NCBI GenBank assembly: GCA_963725155.1
Contig: CAVRXU010000003.1
Location: 124,001 to 188,000, forward strand
Origin: DATDAH01 sp963725155
GTDB taxonomy: Bacteria > Actinomycetota > Acidimicrobiia > Acidimicrobiales > DATDAH01
DNA: 64,000 bases
Reading direction: 5' to 3'
In this document: positions 38,926 through 47,288 of the stretch, piece by piece
How positions within the stretch are numbered: the first letter of the stretch is position 1
Layout of the letters: each line of letters begins with the position of its first letter
Notes under the pieces: generated by a model
What the model was told of the DNA's origin: nothing
What the model saw: the letters and a program-made list of their open reading frames with translations, nothing else
Database searches by the model: none
Made by a program: the position numbers and the translations under genes

Positions 38926-38956
38926 AGTATAGAAACTTGAGTCCTTCGTTATCAAC
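38926..38956 (-). promoter_or_regulatory. dnaK promoter overlapping a HAIR-like HspR site
   Basis: On the minus strand TTGATA (38950-38955) and TATACT (38926-38931) are separated by 18 nt, a near-consensus housekeeping promoter 60 bp upstream of dnaK. Within it lies GTTGATA-ACGAAGG-ACTCAAG (38936-38956): one HAIR half-site is perfect (ACTCAAG) and the other is degenerate. HspR bound here would cover the -35 and spacer. The same bases contain the predicted start codon of the divergent gpmA gene. Confidence 0.75.
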
Positions 38957-39710
38957 TTCCCGACTGATTCTCCTGCGCCACGGCCAGAGCACGTGGAACG
39001 AGGCCAACCTGTTCACCGGCTGGTACGACGCCGACCTGACCGAACTGGGTCGGGCCGAGGCCCGGCGGGGCGGTGAGCAGTTGGCCGAGGCCGGCATCCA
39101 GCCCGACGTCGTCCACACCTCCCTGCAGCGCCGGGCCATCCACACGGGCCAGCTGGCCCTGGACGCCATGGCGCGGGACTGGATCCCGGTACGCCGCCAC
39201 TGGCGCCTGAACGAGCGCCACTACGGCGACCTGCAAGGCAAGGACAAGAAGCAGGTGGCCAAGGAGCGCGGGGCCGACATGGTCAAGGTCTGGCGCCGCT
39301 CCTACGACACGCCGCCGCCGCCGCTGGATCGGGACGACGAGCGCCACGCCCGCTTCGACCCCCGCTACGCCGACCTGGCCCCCGAGCTCATCCCCGCGTC
39401 GGAGTGCCTCAAGGACGTCGTCGAGCGGATGCTGCCCTACTGGTACGACGCGGTCGTCCCCGACCTCCGGGCCGGTCGCGTCGTGTTGCTGGCCGCCCAC
39501 GGCAACTCGCTGCGGGCCCTGGTCAAGCACCTCGACGGCATCGCCGACGACGCCATCACCGAGGTCAACATCCCGACGGGCATACCGCTGGTGTACGAGC
39601 TGGACGCCGACCTCCACCCGGGCGGTGACGTGTCGCTGGAGGACCGCTACCTCGGCGGCGCGGAAGCGGCGCGGGCCGCCGCCGACGCCGTGGCCAAGCA
39701 AGCCGGCTGA
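38937..39710 (+). CDS. gpmA: 2,3-bisphosphoglycerate-dependent phosphoglycerate mutase
   Basis: 257 aa from a TTG at 38937, the only plausible in-frame start near the conserved RLILLRHGQSTWNE; it adds nine residues (SPSLSTS...) before the core. The phospho-His is in LRHGQSTWN and the second active-site His in AAHGNSLRALVKHL; the substrate residues ERHYGDLQGKDKK are present. Interconverts 3- and 2-phosphoglycerate in glycolysis. The start codon is inside the HAIR-like site of dnaK and no Shine-Dalgarno is visible, so translation may be leaderless or the start may be wrong. A 50 bp repeat element follows the stop by 2 nt. Confidence 0.9.
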   Translation: MSPSLSTSRLILLRHGQSTWNEANLFTGWYDADLTELGRAEARRGGEQLAEAGIQPDVVHTSLQRRAIHTGQLALDAMARDWIPVRRHWRLNERHYGDLQGKDKKQVAKERGADMVKVWRRSYDTPPPPLDRDDERHARFDPRYADLAPELIPASECLKDVVERMLPYWYDAVVPDLRAGRVVLLAAHGNSLRALVKHLDGIADDAITEVNIPTGIPLVYELDADLHPGGDVSLEDRYLGGAEAARAAADAVAKQAG

Positions 39711-39712
39711 GG

Positions 39713-39762
39713 GTTCTGGCCCCGGATTCCGGTGCCCTGACGACGGGCTCCGGTGCCAGGAC
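39713..39762. repeat. 50 bp intergenic inverted-repeat element, copy C
   Basis: Begins GTTCTGGCCCCGGATTCCGG and ends CGGTGCCAGGAC; the outer arms GT(T/C)CTGGC(C/A)CCGGA pair across the element with two mismatches. Same length as copies A and B, and again between convergent genes (gpmA and the DUF3303 gene). The centre differs from the GCCATAG loop of A and B. Confidence 0.6.
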
Positions 39763-39775
39763 GAGGAGGAGTGGG

Positions 39776-40045
39776 TCAGTCCAGGGCCCGCATGGCGGCT
39801 TCGGCGGAGCTGAGGACGGGGTAGACCTCGAACTCGGTGAGGTCGGACCACTGCGCCATCCACTCGTCGAGCAGGCCCGGGTCGTCGGTCTCCATGAGCT
39901 GGAAGCAGCGGTCCATGGGGACGTCGTCGACGACCCAACTGTCGACGTAACGCAGGCCCGACGGCAGCATCCGACCCTTCGCCTCGACCCGTGAATACAC
40001 CGGGCCGGGGCCCCGCAGGTACCGCTCCACCACCATGTACAGCAC
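39776..40045 (-). CDS. DUF3303 domain protein
   Basis: 89 aa. It matches the short DUF3303 family: LYMVVERYLRG at the start, GRMLPSGLRYVDSWV in the middle, CFQLMETDDPGLLDEW and FEVYPVLSS near the end. Family members are small ferredoxin-like-fold proteins of unknown function. A single gene, convergent with gpmA. Confidence 0.78.
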   Translation of the reverse strand: MLYMVVERYLRGPGPVYSRVEAKGRMLPSGLRYVDSWVVDDVPMDRCFQLMETDDPGLLDEWMAQWSDLTEFEVYPVLSSAEAAMRALD

Positions 40046-40092
40046 CCGATGAGCCTGTCACCTCGCCCCGGCGACGACCTCAACCACGTGCG

Positions 40093-40650
40093 TCAGGCGG
40101 TCAGGAGCGGGAGCTCGGCGTCGAGGCGGAGAGTGCAGATGCCCTCGACCTTGCCGACACCGGGCAGGCGCTTGCGGCGGGGTGGGCCGACCGTCACCCA
40201 GTCGGGGGCGAGGGTCGCCGTGTTCTCGTCGGCCAGGACCTCGCCGGGCCCGGCGAGGTCGCACAGGCGCGACGCCAGGTTCACGGCGTGGCCGATGTAG
40301 TCGTCGGCCTCCATGAGCAGGCAGGAGCCCGTGGCCACACCGGAGCGCAGATCGAGGCCGGTCGTCGCCATCCGGTTGGTCAGCTCGACCGAGGTGGCCA
40401 GCTGGGGTCCGGTCTCCACCGAGACGAACATCACCCCGTCACCGAGCCATTTGGCGATGCGCACGCCGCGCCGAGCGGCGATCTCGCGGGCCGAGCTGCG
40501 GAAGGCCGACACCAGGCGGACAGCCGCCAGCGGGCCTTCCCGCTCCAGGTAGGCGGTGAACCCACAGATGTCGGAGAACCCGAAGGCGCGGTGGACCGGC
40601 GCGGGGTCGGCCGCGACGGTGGGCGGCAGATCGGTGCCCGACACGGCCAT
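40093..40650 (-). CDS. Class III adenylate/guanylate cyclase domain protein
   Basis: 185 aa from ATG 40650 (GTG/ATG at 40695 is less likely). It is a stand-alone catalytic domain: metal-binding Asp in FSDICGFTAY, Lys and second metal Asp in KWLGDGVMF, and the transition-state Asn/Arg in YIGHAVNLASRL. All catalytic positions seem intact, and Lys in the purine pocket favours ATP. No membrane or sensory domain is attached. It would act as a homodimer producing cAMP. Confidence 0.85.
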   Translation of the reverse strand: MAVSGTDLPPTVAADPAPVHRAFGFSDICGFTAYLEREGPLAAVRLVSAFRSSAREIAARRGVRIAKWLGDGVMFVSVETGPQLATSVELTNRMATTGLDLRSGVATGSCLLMEADDYIGHAVNLASRLCDLAGPGEVLADENTATLAPDWVTVGPPRRKRLPGVGKVEGICTLRLDAELPLLTA

Positions 40651-40725
40651 CACGCTTACCAAAGGTAGCGCGCACCGCGCTCCAGCAAGCAGCATGGTGG
40701 TGAACGGTCGATGAAGCTCCCGCGG

Positions 40726-41361
40726 TCAGCGGGTTGCCGCCAGCTCGCCCAACAGCGCCAGGACCCGCCGTTCGCGGGGGCGGAACGGCACACCGGTGCG
40801 ACCGGTGAGCAGGACCCGTCCCTCGCCCGCGGCAGCCCAGGCCACCTCGCCGTCCTCATCGGCGGCGACGCCGGCATCGCCCCCTCCCCCTGCGGCCACG
40901 CCGGTGCCGAACGCCGTGAGCCAGGCGGGTTCCGGGGCATCGCCCACAACGGCCTCCACGCCTTCGGAACCGACCACGGCCGCCCACACCGCGCGCAGCT
41001 CCAACTGGGCCCGGCCGGCCAGCTCGGCGGCCAGCCCCAGGCCGAGGTCGGCCCGGTTCAGCGCGACGGCGGCCTGTAGGGCGGCGATACGGGGGTCGCG
41101 CTCGACGAACTCGACGGACCGCAGCTCCTCCACGTCGACGCCGTCGACGGCTTCGATCTCACGGGCCACCAGGTCATCGGACACCTCCTCGGGCACCGTC
41201 ACCAGGAACTCGTCCACGGCCCGGCCCGCGCCCCGGTCCACGACCTCGATCTCGTGGACGTCCCCGCCGACGCCGCCGATCCGGCTGGCCACCGCCCCCA
41301 GCGCTCCGGGACGGTCGGGCAGCCAGACCCGGACCACGAGCGAGCGCGTGCCGTCGTCCAT
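40726..41361 (-). CDS. ACT-domain protein
   Basis: 211 aa. The N-terminal about 80 residues form an ACT domain (VVRVWLPDRPGALGAVASRI with the ligand-loop Gly, then HEIEVVDRGAG). The rest (rich in Ala, Val and Glu, with GEVAWAAAGEGRVLLTGRTG) is not recognised but resembles a degenerate GAF/amino-acid-sensing fold. It starts 3 nt after the stop of the aldehyde dehydrogenase gene, so the two are co-transcribed; a role sensing an amino acid or related acid is inferred. Confidence 0.65.
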   Translation of the reverse strand: MDDGTRSLVVRVWLPDRPGALGAVASRIGGVGGDVHEIEVVDRGAGRAVDEFLVTVPEEVSDDLVAREIEAVDGVDVEELRSVEFVERDPRIAALQAAVALNRADLGLGLAAELAGRAQLELRAVWAAVVGSEGVEAVVGDAPEPAWLTAFGTGVAAGGGGDAGVAADEDGEVAWAAAGEGRVLLTGRTGVPFRPRERRVLALLGELAATR

Positions 41362-41364
41362 GGC

Positions 41365-42804
41365 CTAGCCCATGCCGCCCAGGGAGACGAGCTTGGTCTC
41401 GACGTACTCCTCGAAGCCCTCCGCCCCCGACTCACTCCCGAGGCCGCTCTGCTTCCAGCCGGTGAACGGGCCTTCGGTGCCGTTGGGCGCCCATTCATTG
41501 ACCCCGACCATGCCGAACTCGAGGCGCTCGGCCGCCCGCATGGCCGAGCGCAGGTCGTTGGTCCAGACGTAAGCGGCCAGGCCGTAGGCGGTGTCATTGG
41601 CCATGGCGATGGCTTCGTCCAGGTCACCGAAGTCGACGACGGGCATGACCGGGCCGAAGAGCTCCTCGTGGTACACGGGGAACTCCGGGGTGATGTCGGT
41701 GACGACGGTGGGCGAGAAGAAGTAGCCGTTGTCCCGGTCGCCCGGTCGGCCTCCGCCCGTGGCGACCGTCGCCCCCCGCTCGGCGGCGTCGCTGACGATG
41801 CCCTCGAGCCGGTCCCGCTGCCGGGCATTGATCATCGGGCCGACATCGGTGTCCGGGTCCGTGCCCGCCCCGAGGCGGAGCTTCTCGACCAGGGGCACGA
41901 CCCGCTCCACGAACTCGTCCCGACGCTCGCCCCCGATGAGGAAACGCTGCGGGGAGACACAGACCTGACCGGCGTTGCGGTACTTGGCGGCCACCGCGCC
42001 GGCCGCCACGACCTCGAGGTCGGCGTCGGGCAGGATCAGCACGGGCGCGTTCCCGCCCAGCTCCAGGGACAGCCGGGTGACGGTCTTCGAGGCGCCGTCC
42101 ATCAGGAGCTTGCCCACTCGGACGCTGCCGGTGAAGTGCAGCTTGCGCAGGGCCTCGTGCTCGAGCATCGCCTGGCCCATGCTCTCCGGATCGCCGTTGA
42201 CCACGTTGAACACCCCGTCGGGCAGCCCGGCCTCCTGGAGGATGCCGGCCAGGTCCATGCAGGTCATCGGCGTGAACTCCGATGGGCGGCTGACCACCGT
42301 GCAGCCGGCGGCCAGCGCCGCGGCCACCGAGCGGGCCACGTTGTAGGCCGGGAAGTTCCAGGCCGTGATCGTGCCCACCACGCCGACAGGCTGGTGGAGG
42401 ACCAGCATCCGCTTGCCCGGGACCCGGCTGGGGATGATGCGGCCGGAGCTGTGCTTCGCCATCTCGCCGTACCACTCGAGCAGGTCAGCCGAAGCCACCC
42501 ACTCGCCCTTGGCCTGGACCACCGGCTTCCCGCTCTCCCGCGAGGTGACCTCGCCGAGAGCGTCGAGACGCTCCCGCACCAGGTCCGAGGCCCGGCGCAG
42601 CACGGCCGCCCGCTCGTAGGCCGTTGCCGTGGACCAGGCCGGGAAGGCGGCTGCGGCCGCGTCGATGGCGTCGGTGGCGTCGGCCCCGGTCCCGAAGGGC
42701 ACCGTGCGGATCGTGGCCTCAGTGGCGGGATCGATCAGGTCCCAGGTCCCGCCGTCGGATGCGTCGGCCCACTCCCCGCCGATGAACTGCCGGTACTCAC
42801 CCAT
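41365..42804 (-). CDS. Aldehyde dehydrogenase, succinate-semialdehyde type
   Basis: 479 aa from ATG 42804 with GGGGGGA upstream; the start MGEYRQFIGGEW fits the family. The NAD site region is GVVGTITAWNFPAYNVARS, catalytic Glu in LELGGNAPVLIL, catalytic Cys in NAGQVCVSPQRF. The closest general class is NAD(P)-dependent succinate-semialdehyde/related dehydrogenases. With the putative aminobutyraldehyde dehydrogenase at 2.5 kb it could complete a putrescine-GABA-succinate route, but substrate is not fixed by sequence. Divergent from etfD across 197 bp. Confidence 0.82.
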   Translation of the reverse strand: MGEYRQFIGGEWADASDGGTWDLIDPATEATIRTVPFGTGADATDAIDAAAAAFPAWSTATAYERAAVLRRASDLVRERLDALGEVTSRESGKPVVQAKGEWVASADLLEWYGEMAKHSSGRIIPSRVPGKRMLVLHQPVGVVGTITAWNFPAYNVARSVAAALAAGCTVVSRPSEFTPMTCMDLAGILQEAGLPDGVFNVVNGDPESMGQAMLEHEALRKLHFTGSVRVGKLLMDGASKTVTRLSLELGGNAPVLILPDADLEVVAAGAVAAKYRNAGQVCVSPQRFLIGGERRDEFVERVVPLVEKLRLGAGTDPDTDVGPMINARQRDRLEGIVSDAAERGATVATGGGRPGDRDNGYFFSPTVVTDITPEFPVYHEELFGPVMPVVDFGDLDEAIAMANDTAYGLAAYVWTNDLRSAMRAAERLEFGMVGVNEWAPNGTEGPFTGWKQSGLGSESGAEGFEEYVETKLVSLGGMG

Positions 42805-43001
42805 GGATCCCCCCGTGGAGTCGTCGTCGTCGAGCCGTTCGTCGGGGGCAGCGTAGGGGTGGGCGCCGGGCGCCGACAGCAGCACCCGACGGACCGTACG
42901 ACGGGCGTGTTTCACCGATGTTGACGGTCCGTGACGGCTTGCTGGGCCCGCATTGCGGGTTCGAGGCCGACCGGTCCCCGCGGAGTAGGTTCAGCGGGGT
43001 C

Positions 43002-45230
43002 ATGAAGCGGTTCACCCCCCAGCAACTGGTCGTCGGCCTCGGTGTCGCCATCGCCCTGTTCACGATCGGCTCGGGACTGGCCCCCGGCCTGACCGGCTTC
43101 GACGAGGAGTCCTCGATCCACCGCGAGGTGTTCGGGAACATCCCCGACGCCCTGAAGGTGACCTTCTACACGGTCATCCCGGCCCTGCTGGTGTACGGCG
43201 CGGTGCTGTTCTCGTTCCGGGTGCGCAACTGGCAGCGGGGTGCCCCCGACGACCGGTCGACCAACGCCGCCAACGTCAAACGCCGTCTGGGCGACTTCCG
43301 GGCCGGCGTCTACATGCAGACCCTGCTGCGGGACCCCGTCGCCGGCGTCATGCACACCCTGATCTATGTCGGGTTCCTGGTGCTGACCGCGGTCACCGCC
43401 GTGCTGGAGATCGACCACCAGCTCCCCGACGACGCCAAGTTCCTCCACGGCACGACCTACCAGGCCTACGCCTTCGTGGGCGACGCCGCGGGGCTGGTCT
43501 TCCTGGCCGGCATCGCCATGGCCGTCATCCGTCGCTACGTGATCCGCCCCTACCGGATCCGCATCAAGTCCAAGCCCGAGCACGCCGTGATCCTCGGCCT
43601 GTTCGCCGTGCTCGGCCTGACCGGCTTCGCCGCCGAGATGTTCCGCATCGCCCTCAACGGCCGCCCGCCCTACGAGGAGTGGTCCTTCGTGGGCTACCCG
43701 CTGTCGTCCCTGGTCGACGGCATGGACTCATTGGCCGGATGGCACCAGGCCGTCTGGGTCCTCCACGTCCTGTGCTTCATGGCCTTCCTGGCCATCCTCC
43801 CGGTGACCATGCTGCGCCACATGTTCACCTCGCCGATGAACATGTACCTGCGGGACCGCGAGCGGCCCAAGGGGGCAATGAAGCCCCTGCCCAACCTCAT
43901 GGAGACCGAGCTCGAGTCGTTCGGCGCCTCGACGGTCAGCGAGATGACGTGGAAGCAGCTGCTCGACACCGACGCCTGCACCATGTGCGGCCGGTGCACC
44001 TCGGTCTGCCCGGCCCACGCCACCGGCAAGCCGCTGGACCCCCGCGAGATCGTGCTCAAGACGGGCGAGGTCATGGCCGCCAGCGGCTCGCCCGTCGTGT
44101 CACCGCCCATCGGGGTGGACGCGGAGATCACCATCGGCGCCGACAGCCTCTTCGAGCGCATCACCCCCGAGGAGATCTGGGCCTGCACCTCCTGCAAGGC
44201 CTGCGACGAGATCTGCCCCGTGAACATCGAGATCCTGGACAAGATCCTCGACATGCGGCGTTACCTGTCGCTCATGGAGTCCAACTTCCCGACCGAGCTG
44301 GGCAACGCCTACCGGTCGATGGAGAACAGCTCCAACCCCTGGGGCATGTCCCAGGGCGAGCGGGCCGACTGGGCCAAGGGCCTCGAGGGCACCGACGCCG
44401 AGATCCCGGTGATCGACCCCGGCGACGCCTTCGACCACGAGTACCTCTACTGGGTCGGCTGTGCGGGCAGCTTCGACGACAAGAACCGTAAGGTCAGCCA
44501 GGCCATGGCCAAGCTGATGACCCGCGCCGGGCTGGACTTCGCCATCCTCGGCCCCTCCGAGCTGTGCACCGGCGATCCGGCCCGCCGCTCGGGCAACGAG
44601 TACCTGTTCCAGATGCTGGCCACCCAGAACGTCGAGGCCCTCAACGGGATGGGGGTGCGCAAGATCATCACCCAGTGCCCCCACTGCTTCAACACGCTGG
44701 CCAACGAGTACCCCCAGCTCGGCGGGCACTACGACGTGGTGCACCACAGCCAGCTGCTGGAGGCCCTGATCGAGACCGGGAAGCTCGACCTGAGCGAGGC
44801 CCGCCTCGAGGAGCGGCTCGTCTACCACGACTCCTGCTACCTGGGCCGCCACAACGACGTGTACCTGGCCCCCCGGAAGGTCATCGGCAGCCTCGGTGGC
44901 ATCGAGGTCGTCGAGGCGCCCCGCAACGGCACGAAGGGCATGTGCTGCGGCGCCGGCGGGGCCCGCATGTGGATGGAAGAGCACACCGGCAAGCAGGTGA
45001 ACGTGGAACGCTCCCAGGAGCTGCTGGCCACGGGCGCCAGCCGCATCGCCACGGCCTGCCCCTTCTGCTACATCATGATCGACGACGGCGTGAAGGGGGA
45101 GGGCGTCGACGAGGACCAGGTCAAGGTGGCCGACATCGCCATGCACGTCCTCGAGGCCGTCGAGCGAGGCGAGGCCATCACCAACCAACCGATCGGAGCC
45201 GGGACGGGTGCTGAAGCGCTCCAGGAGTGA
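43002..45230 (+). CDS. etfD: Membrane Fe-S oxidoreductase, ETF:menaquinone reductase type (EtfD-like)
   Basis: 742 aa. Starts at ATG 43002. The N-terminal about 270 residues contain five or six membrane helices resembling NarI/HdrE cytochrome subunits (LVVGLGVAIALFTIG, YTVIPALLVYGAVLF, VLGLTGFAAEMFRIAL and others). Then come two [4Fe-4S] motifs (CTMCGRCTSVCP near 326, CTSCKACDEICP near 395) and two CCG (HdrD-like) domains with CPHCFNTL, DSCYLGRHNDVY, CCGAGGARMW and CPFCYIMI. In mycobacteria EtfD (Rv0338c) passes electrons from fatty-acid beta-oxidation via EtfAB to menaquinone. No etfAB nearby. Confidence 0.85.
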   Translation: MKRFTPQQLVVGLGVAIALFTIGSGLAPGLTGFDEESSIHREVFGNIPDALKVTFYTVIPALLVYGAVLFSFRVRNWQRGAPDDRSTNAANVKRRLGDFRAGVYMQTLLRDPVAGVMHTLIYVGFLVLTAVTAVLEIDHQLPDDAKFLHGTTYQAYAFVGDAAGLVFLAGIAMAVIRRYVIRPYRIRIKSKPEHAVILGLFAVLGLTGFAAEMFRIALNGRPPYEEWSFVGYPLSSLVDGMDSLAGWHQAVWVLHVLCFMAFLAILPVTMLRHMFTSPMNMYLRDRERPKGAMKPLPNLMETELESFGASTVSEMTWKQLLDTDACTMCGRCTSVCPAHATGKPLDPREIVLKTGEVMAASGSPVVSPPIGVDAEITIGADSLFERITPEEIWACTSCKACDEICPVNIEILDKILDMRRYLSLMESNFPTELGNAYRSMENSSNPWGMSQGERADWAKGLEGTDAEIPVIDPGDAFDHEYLYWVGCAGSFDDKNRKVSQAMAKLMTRAGLDFAILGPSELCTGDPARRSGNEYLFQMLATQNVEALNGMGVRKIITQCPHCFNTLANEYPQLGGHYDVVHHSQLLEALIETGKLDLSEARLEERLVYHDSCYLGRHNDVYLAPRKVIGSLGGIEVVEAPRNGTKGMCCGAGGARMWMEEHTGKQVNVERSQELLATGASRIATACPFCYIMIDDGVKGEGVDEDQVKVADIAMHVLEAVERGEAITNQPIGAGTGAEALQE

Positions 45231-45672
45231 CAAGGACAAGCGCCGCGAGTGGGAGCCCCACGGTGAGGGGGTCCTGCTGGTCTGCGACGACCCTGATGCG
45301 GGTGAGCTGCTCAGCCGCCTGATGGCGGCTGACGGCCACGACGTCCACCGGGTCGAGACCGCGGAGGGCGCCGTGCGCCACCTCCTGGCCACGCCCCGCC
45401 GGGCCACCGTCCTGTCGCTGTCGGGACCGACGGCCAACCGCCAGCTGCTCGAGAAGATCCGGGCCCATCCGAACCCGCCGGTGGCAGAGGTGGCCATCGT
45501 GCTGCTGGCCGACGACATCGGGTCGGGTCGCGAGGCGTGGGAGGACGGGGTCGACGGCTTCCTGGCCCGGCCCTTCCACGCCGATCAGCTGGCCACCGAG
45601 CTCCAGGGCGCCCTCGACCGCCCCCTGGCCGACCGCCAAGCCCACCGCGACGCCCAGCTCGACGCCGACTGA
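45208..45672 (+). CDS. Degenerate response-regulator receiver protein
   Basis: 154 aa, GTG start inside the end of etfD (23 bp overlap), so translation is probably coupled. The receiver fold is recognisable: GVLLVCDDPDAGELLSRLM with the acidic pair, IVLLADDIGSGREA as beta4-alpha4 and GFLARPFHADQLATEL as the beta5 turn. The phosphoacceptor Asp after beta3 is absent (ATVLSLSGPTA) and the invariant Lys of KPF is Arg. No output domain. Likely a phosphorylation-independent partner or adaptor protein. Confidence 0.72.
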   Translation: MLKRSRSDKDKRREWEPHGEGVLLVCDDPDAGELLSRLMAADGHDVHRVETAEGAVRHLLATPRRATVLSLSGPTANRQLLEKIRAHPNPPVAEVAIVLLADDIGSGREAWEDGVDGFLARPFHADQLATELQGALDRPLADRQAHRDAQLDAD

Positions 45673-45675
45673 CGG

Positions 45676-45724
45676 GTTCTGATCCACCCAGCGGGTCGCC
45701 GGCGACGCAGAACGTCCCCAGAAC
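45676..45724. terminator. Inverted repeat between convergent genes, possible diverged copy D of the 50 bp element
   Basis: Begins GTTCTG 3 nt after the receiver-gene stop and ends CAGAAC 12 nt before the stop of the TetR gene; the centre contains GGGTCGCC-GGCGAC pairing. Length (49 nt), outer GTTCTG and position between convergent stops resemble copies A-C, but the internal sequence differs. Confidence 0.4.
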
Positions 45725-45736
45725 GGTGAGGCCCCC

Positions 45737-46300
45737 TTACGCCTGGGTGACCGCGTGCCAGCAGGCGTCGGCGAGGGACGTCAGGCCGGCGGCGCCGAGG
45801 GATCGGCCAGAGGCCACCAGGCGGATGGCGGGGCCGAAGCCGAGGTCCCAGAGGACCTCGGGCGGCAGCGGGCGCAAGCGGTCAGCCAGGTCAGGGGCGG
45901 CGGCCTCGGCCAGCACCGGGTCGTCGCCGGCGGCCAGCGCGGCGGCGTGGGCCGCGGCGGCGAGCGGTGACGACTCGACCTGGGTGAGGAAGCGAGCCCG
46001 CGTCGGATCGGCGGCGAGGAAGCGGTGGACGGACCGCCACATCGAGGTGAACCGGGCCTTGGCCGATGCTGACCGGTCGAGCCCGTCGACCGCGGCGCGG
46101 CCGAGGTCGACCTTCAGCTCGAGGTAGGCGGCGAGGAGAAGCTCGTCCTTCGACGCGTAGTGGACGTACGCCGTCCCCGTGGCCACCCCGGCCTCCTTGG
46201 CCACGGCGGCCATCGACGCCCCGTGCAGGCCGTGATCGGCGACCAGGCGACGCAGGGCCGACCGGACCGCCGCAGCCCGGTCCGGGGTGGCGGCGGTCAA
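45737..46300 (-). CDS. TetR-family transcriptional regulator
   Basis: 187 aa. N-terminal helix-turn-helix of TetR type: ALRRLVADHGLHGASMAAVAKEAGVATGTAYVHYASKDELLLA (key parts MAAVAKEAGV and AYVHYASKDEL). The C-terminal ligand domain is not assignable. Its start overlaps the stop of the SDR gene by 4 bp, and a perfect palindrome lies upstream of that gene at 47251-47274, so the protein probably represses the SDR-tetR operon including itself. Confidence 0.88.
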   Translation of the reverse strand: MTAATPDRAAAVRSALRRLVADHGLHGASMAAVAKEAGVATGTAYVHYASKDELLLAAYLELKVDLGRAAVDGLDRSASAKARFTSMWRSVHRFLAADPTRARFLTQVESSPLAAAAHAAALAAGDDPVLAEAAAPDLADRLRPLPPEVLWDLGFGPAIRLVASGRSLGAAGLTSLADACWHAVTQA

Positions 46301-47238
46301 CGGAGCGCCGACAGGGCGGCCGCGACGTCAAGGGTCTCCCCCGTCTCCCGCTCGGAGACGTCCCACAGCACGTCGATCGAACGGGACAGGCCGAGGCGAC
46401 GCAGGACCGGTCGCCGGACCGGGGGTCCGTTGTTGACGAAGCGGGGCGCGTAGAACTGGCCGCTGCACGCGTCCGGGTCCGTGGCGGCCCGCAGCTGGGG
46501 CAGGGCGCCCTGGTCGGGGCGCATACCAGTGCGGGCCGCCATCGTCTCGAAGAACTTCTGGCTGGATCCTCCGCCGGTCTCGGTGACGCTGTGGGTCTGC
46601 AGGTCGGTGTTGGACAGGCCGGGGTGCGCCAGGAGGCTGCCCGCGCCGGCGCTGGCGGCGAGCAGGCGGCGGTGCAGCCCGAGGGCGAAGTGGTAGTTGG
46701 CCAGCTTGGACTGGCCGTAGGCCTTCCAGGGCCCGTACCGGCCCTGCAGGTGCGGGTTGTCGGGATCGACCCGCCGGCCCATGTGGTGGGCGGTGCTGGT
46801 GACGGTGACGATCCGGCCTTCGGCCCGCAGGACCGCGGGCAGCAGGCGGCTGGTCAGGGCGAAGTGGCCCAGGTGGTTGACGCCGAACTGCATCTCGAAG
46901 CCGTCCGCCGTGGCCCGCTCGGGGATCCCCATGACCCCGGCGTTGTTGACGAGGATGTCGATGCGCTCGTGGGCGGCGCCGATGGTGGCGGCGACCTCGC
47001 GCACCGAGTCGAGCGACCCGAGGTCGAGGGCCACGACCTCCAGGTCGGCGTCGGGGACGGTCCGGCGTATCCGGGCCTCGGCCCGCTCGGTCTTCTCCGG
47101 GTCGCGTGCGGCGAGCACGACCGTGGCCCCGGCCACGGCCAACGCCTCGGCCGTCTCCAGGCCGAGTCCGCCGTTGGCCCCCGTCACGACGGCGGTGCGC
47201 CCGGTCTGGTCGGGGATGTCCTTCGTGCTCCAGCTCAT
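46297..47238 (-). CDS. Short-chain dehydrogenase/reductase
   Basis: 313 aa from ATG 47238, which has AGGAG 9 nt upstream; a longer frame from 47268 would start inside the operator palindrome. Rossmann motif TGANGGLG, NNAGVMG, catalytic Ser region VTVTSTAHHMG and YGQSKLANYHFALGL (YxxxK). The length and pattern match the retinol dehydrogenase/WW-oxidoreductase-like SDR group. Substrate unknown. Co-transcribed with its putative TetR repressor. Confidence 0.88.
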   Translation of the reverse strand: MSWSTKDIPDQTGRTAVVTGANGGLGLETAEALAVAGATVVLAARDPEKTERAEARIRRTVPDADLEVVALDLGSLDSVREVAATIGAAHERIDILVNNAGVMGIPERATADGFEMQFGVNHLGHFALTSRLLPAVLRAEGRIVTVTSTAHHMGRRVDPDNPHLQGRYGPWKAYGQSKLANYHFALGLHRRLLAASAGAGSLLAHPGLSNTDLQTHSVTETGGGSSQKFFETMAARTGMRPDQGALPQLRAATDPDACSGQFYAPRFVNNGPPVRRPVLRRLGLSRSIDVLWDVSERETGETLDVAAALSALR

Positions 47239-47250
47239 GCCTCGGCTCCT

Positions 47251-47274
47251 GACTGAATGATCGTTCATTCAGTC
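47251..47274. promoter_or_regulatory. TetR-type operator, perfect 10-4-10 palindrome
   Basis: GACTGAATGA and TCATTCAGTC flank TCGT, 12 bp upstream of the SDR start. TGAATGA/TCATTCA half-sites are typical of TetR-family operators. The encoded regulator is the second gene of the operon. Confidence 0.8.
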
Positions 47275-47288
47275 TAGGCCACACCATG

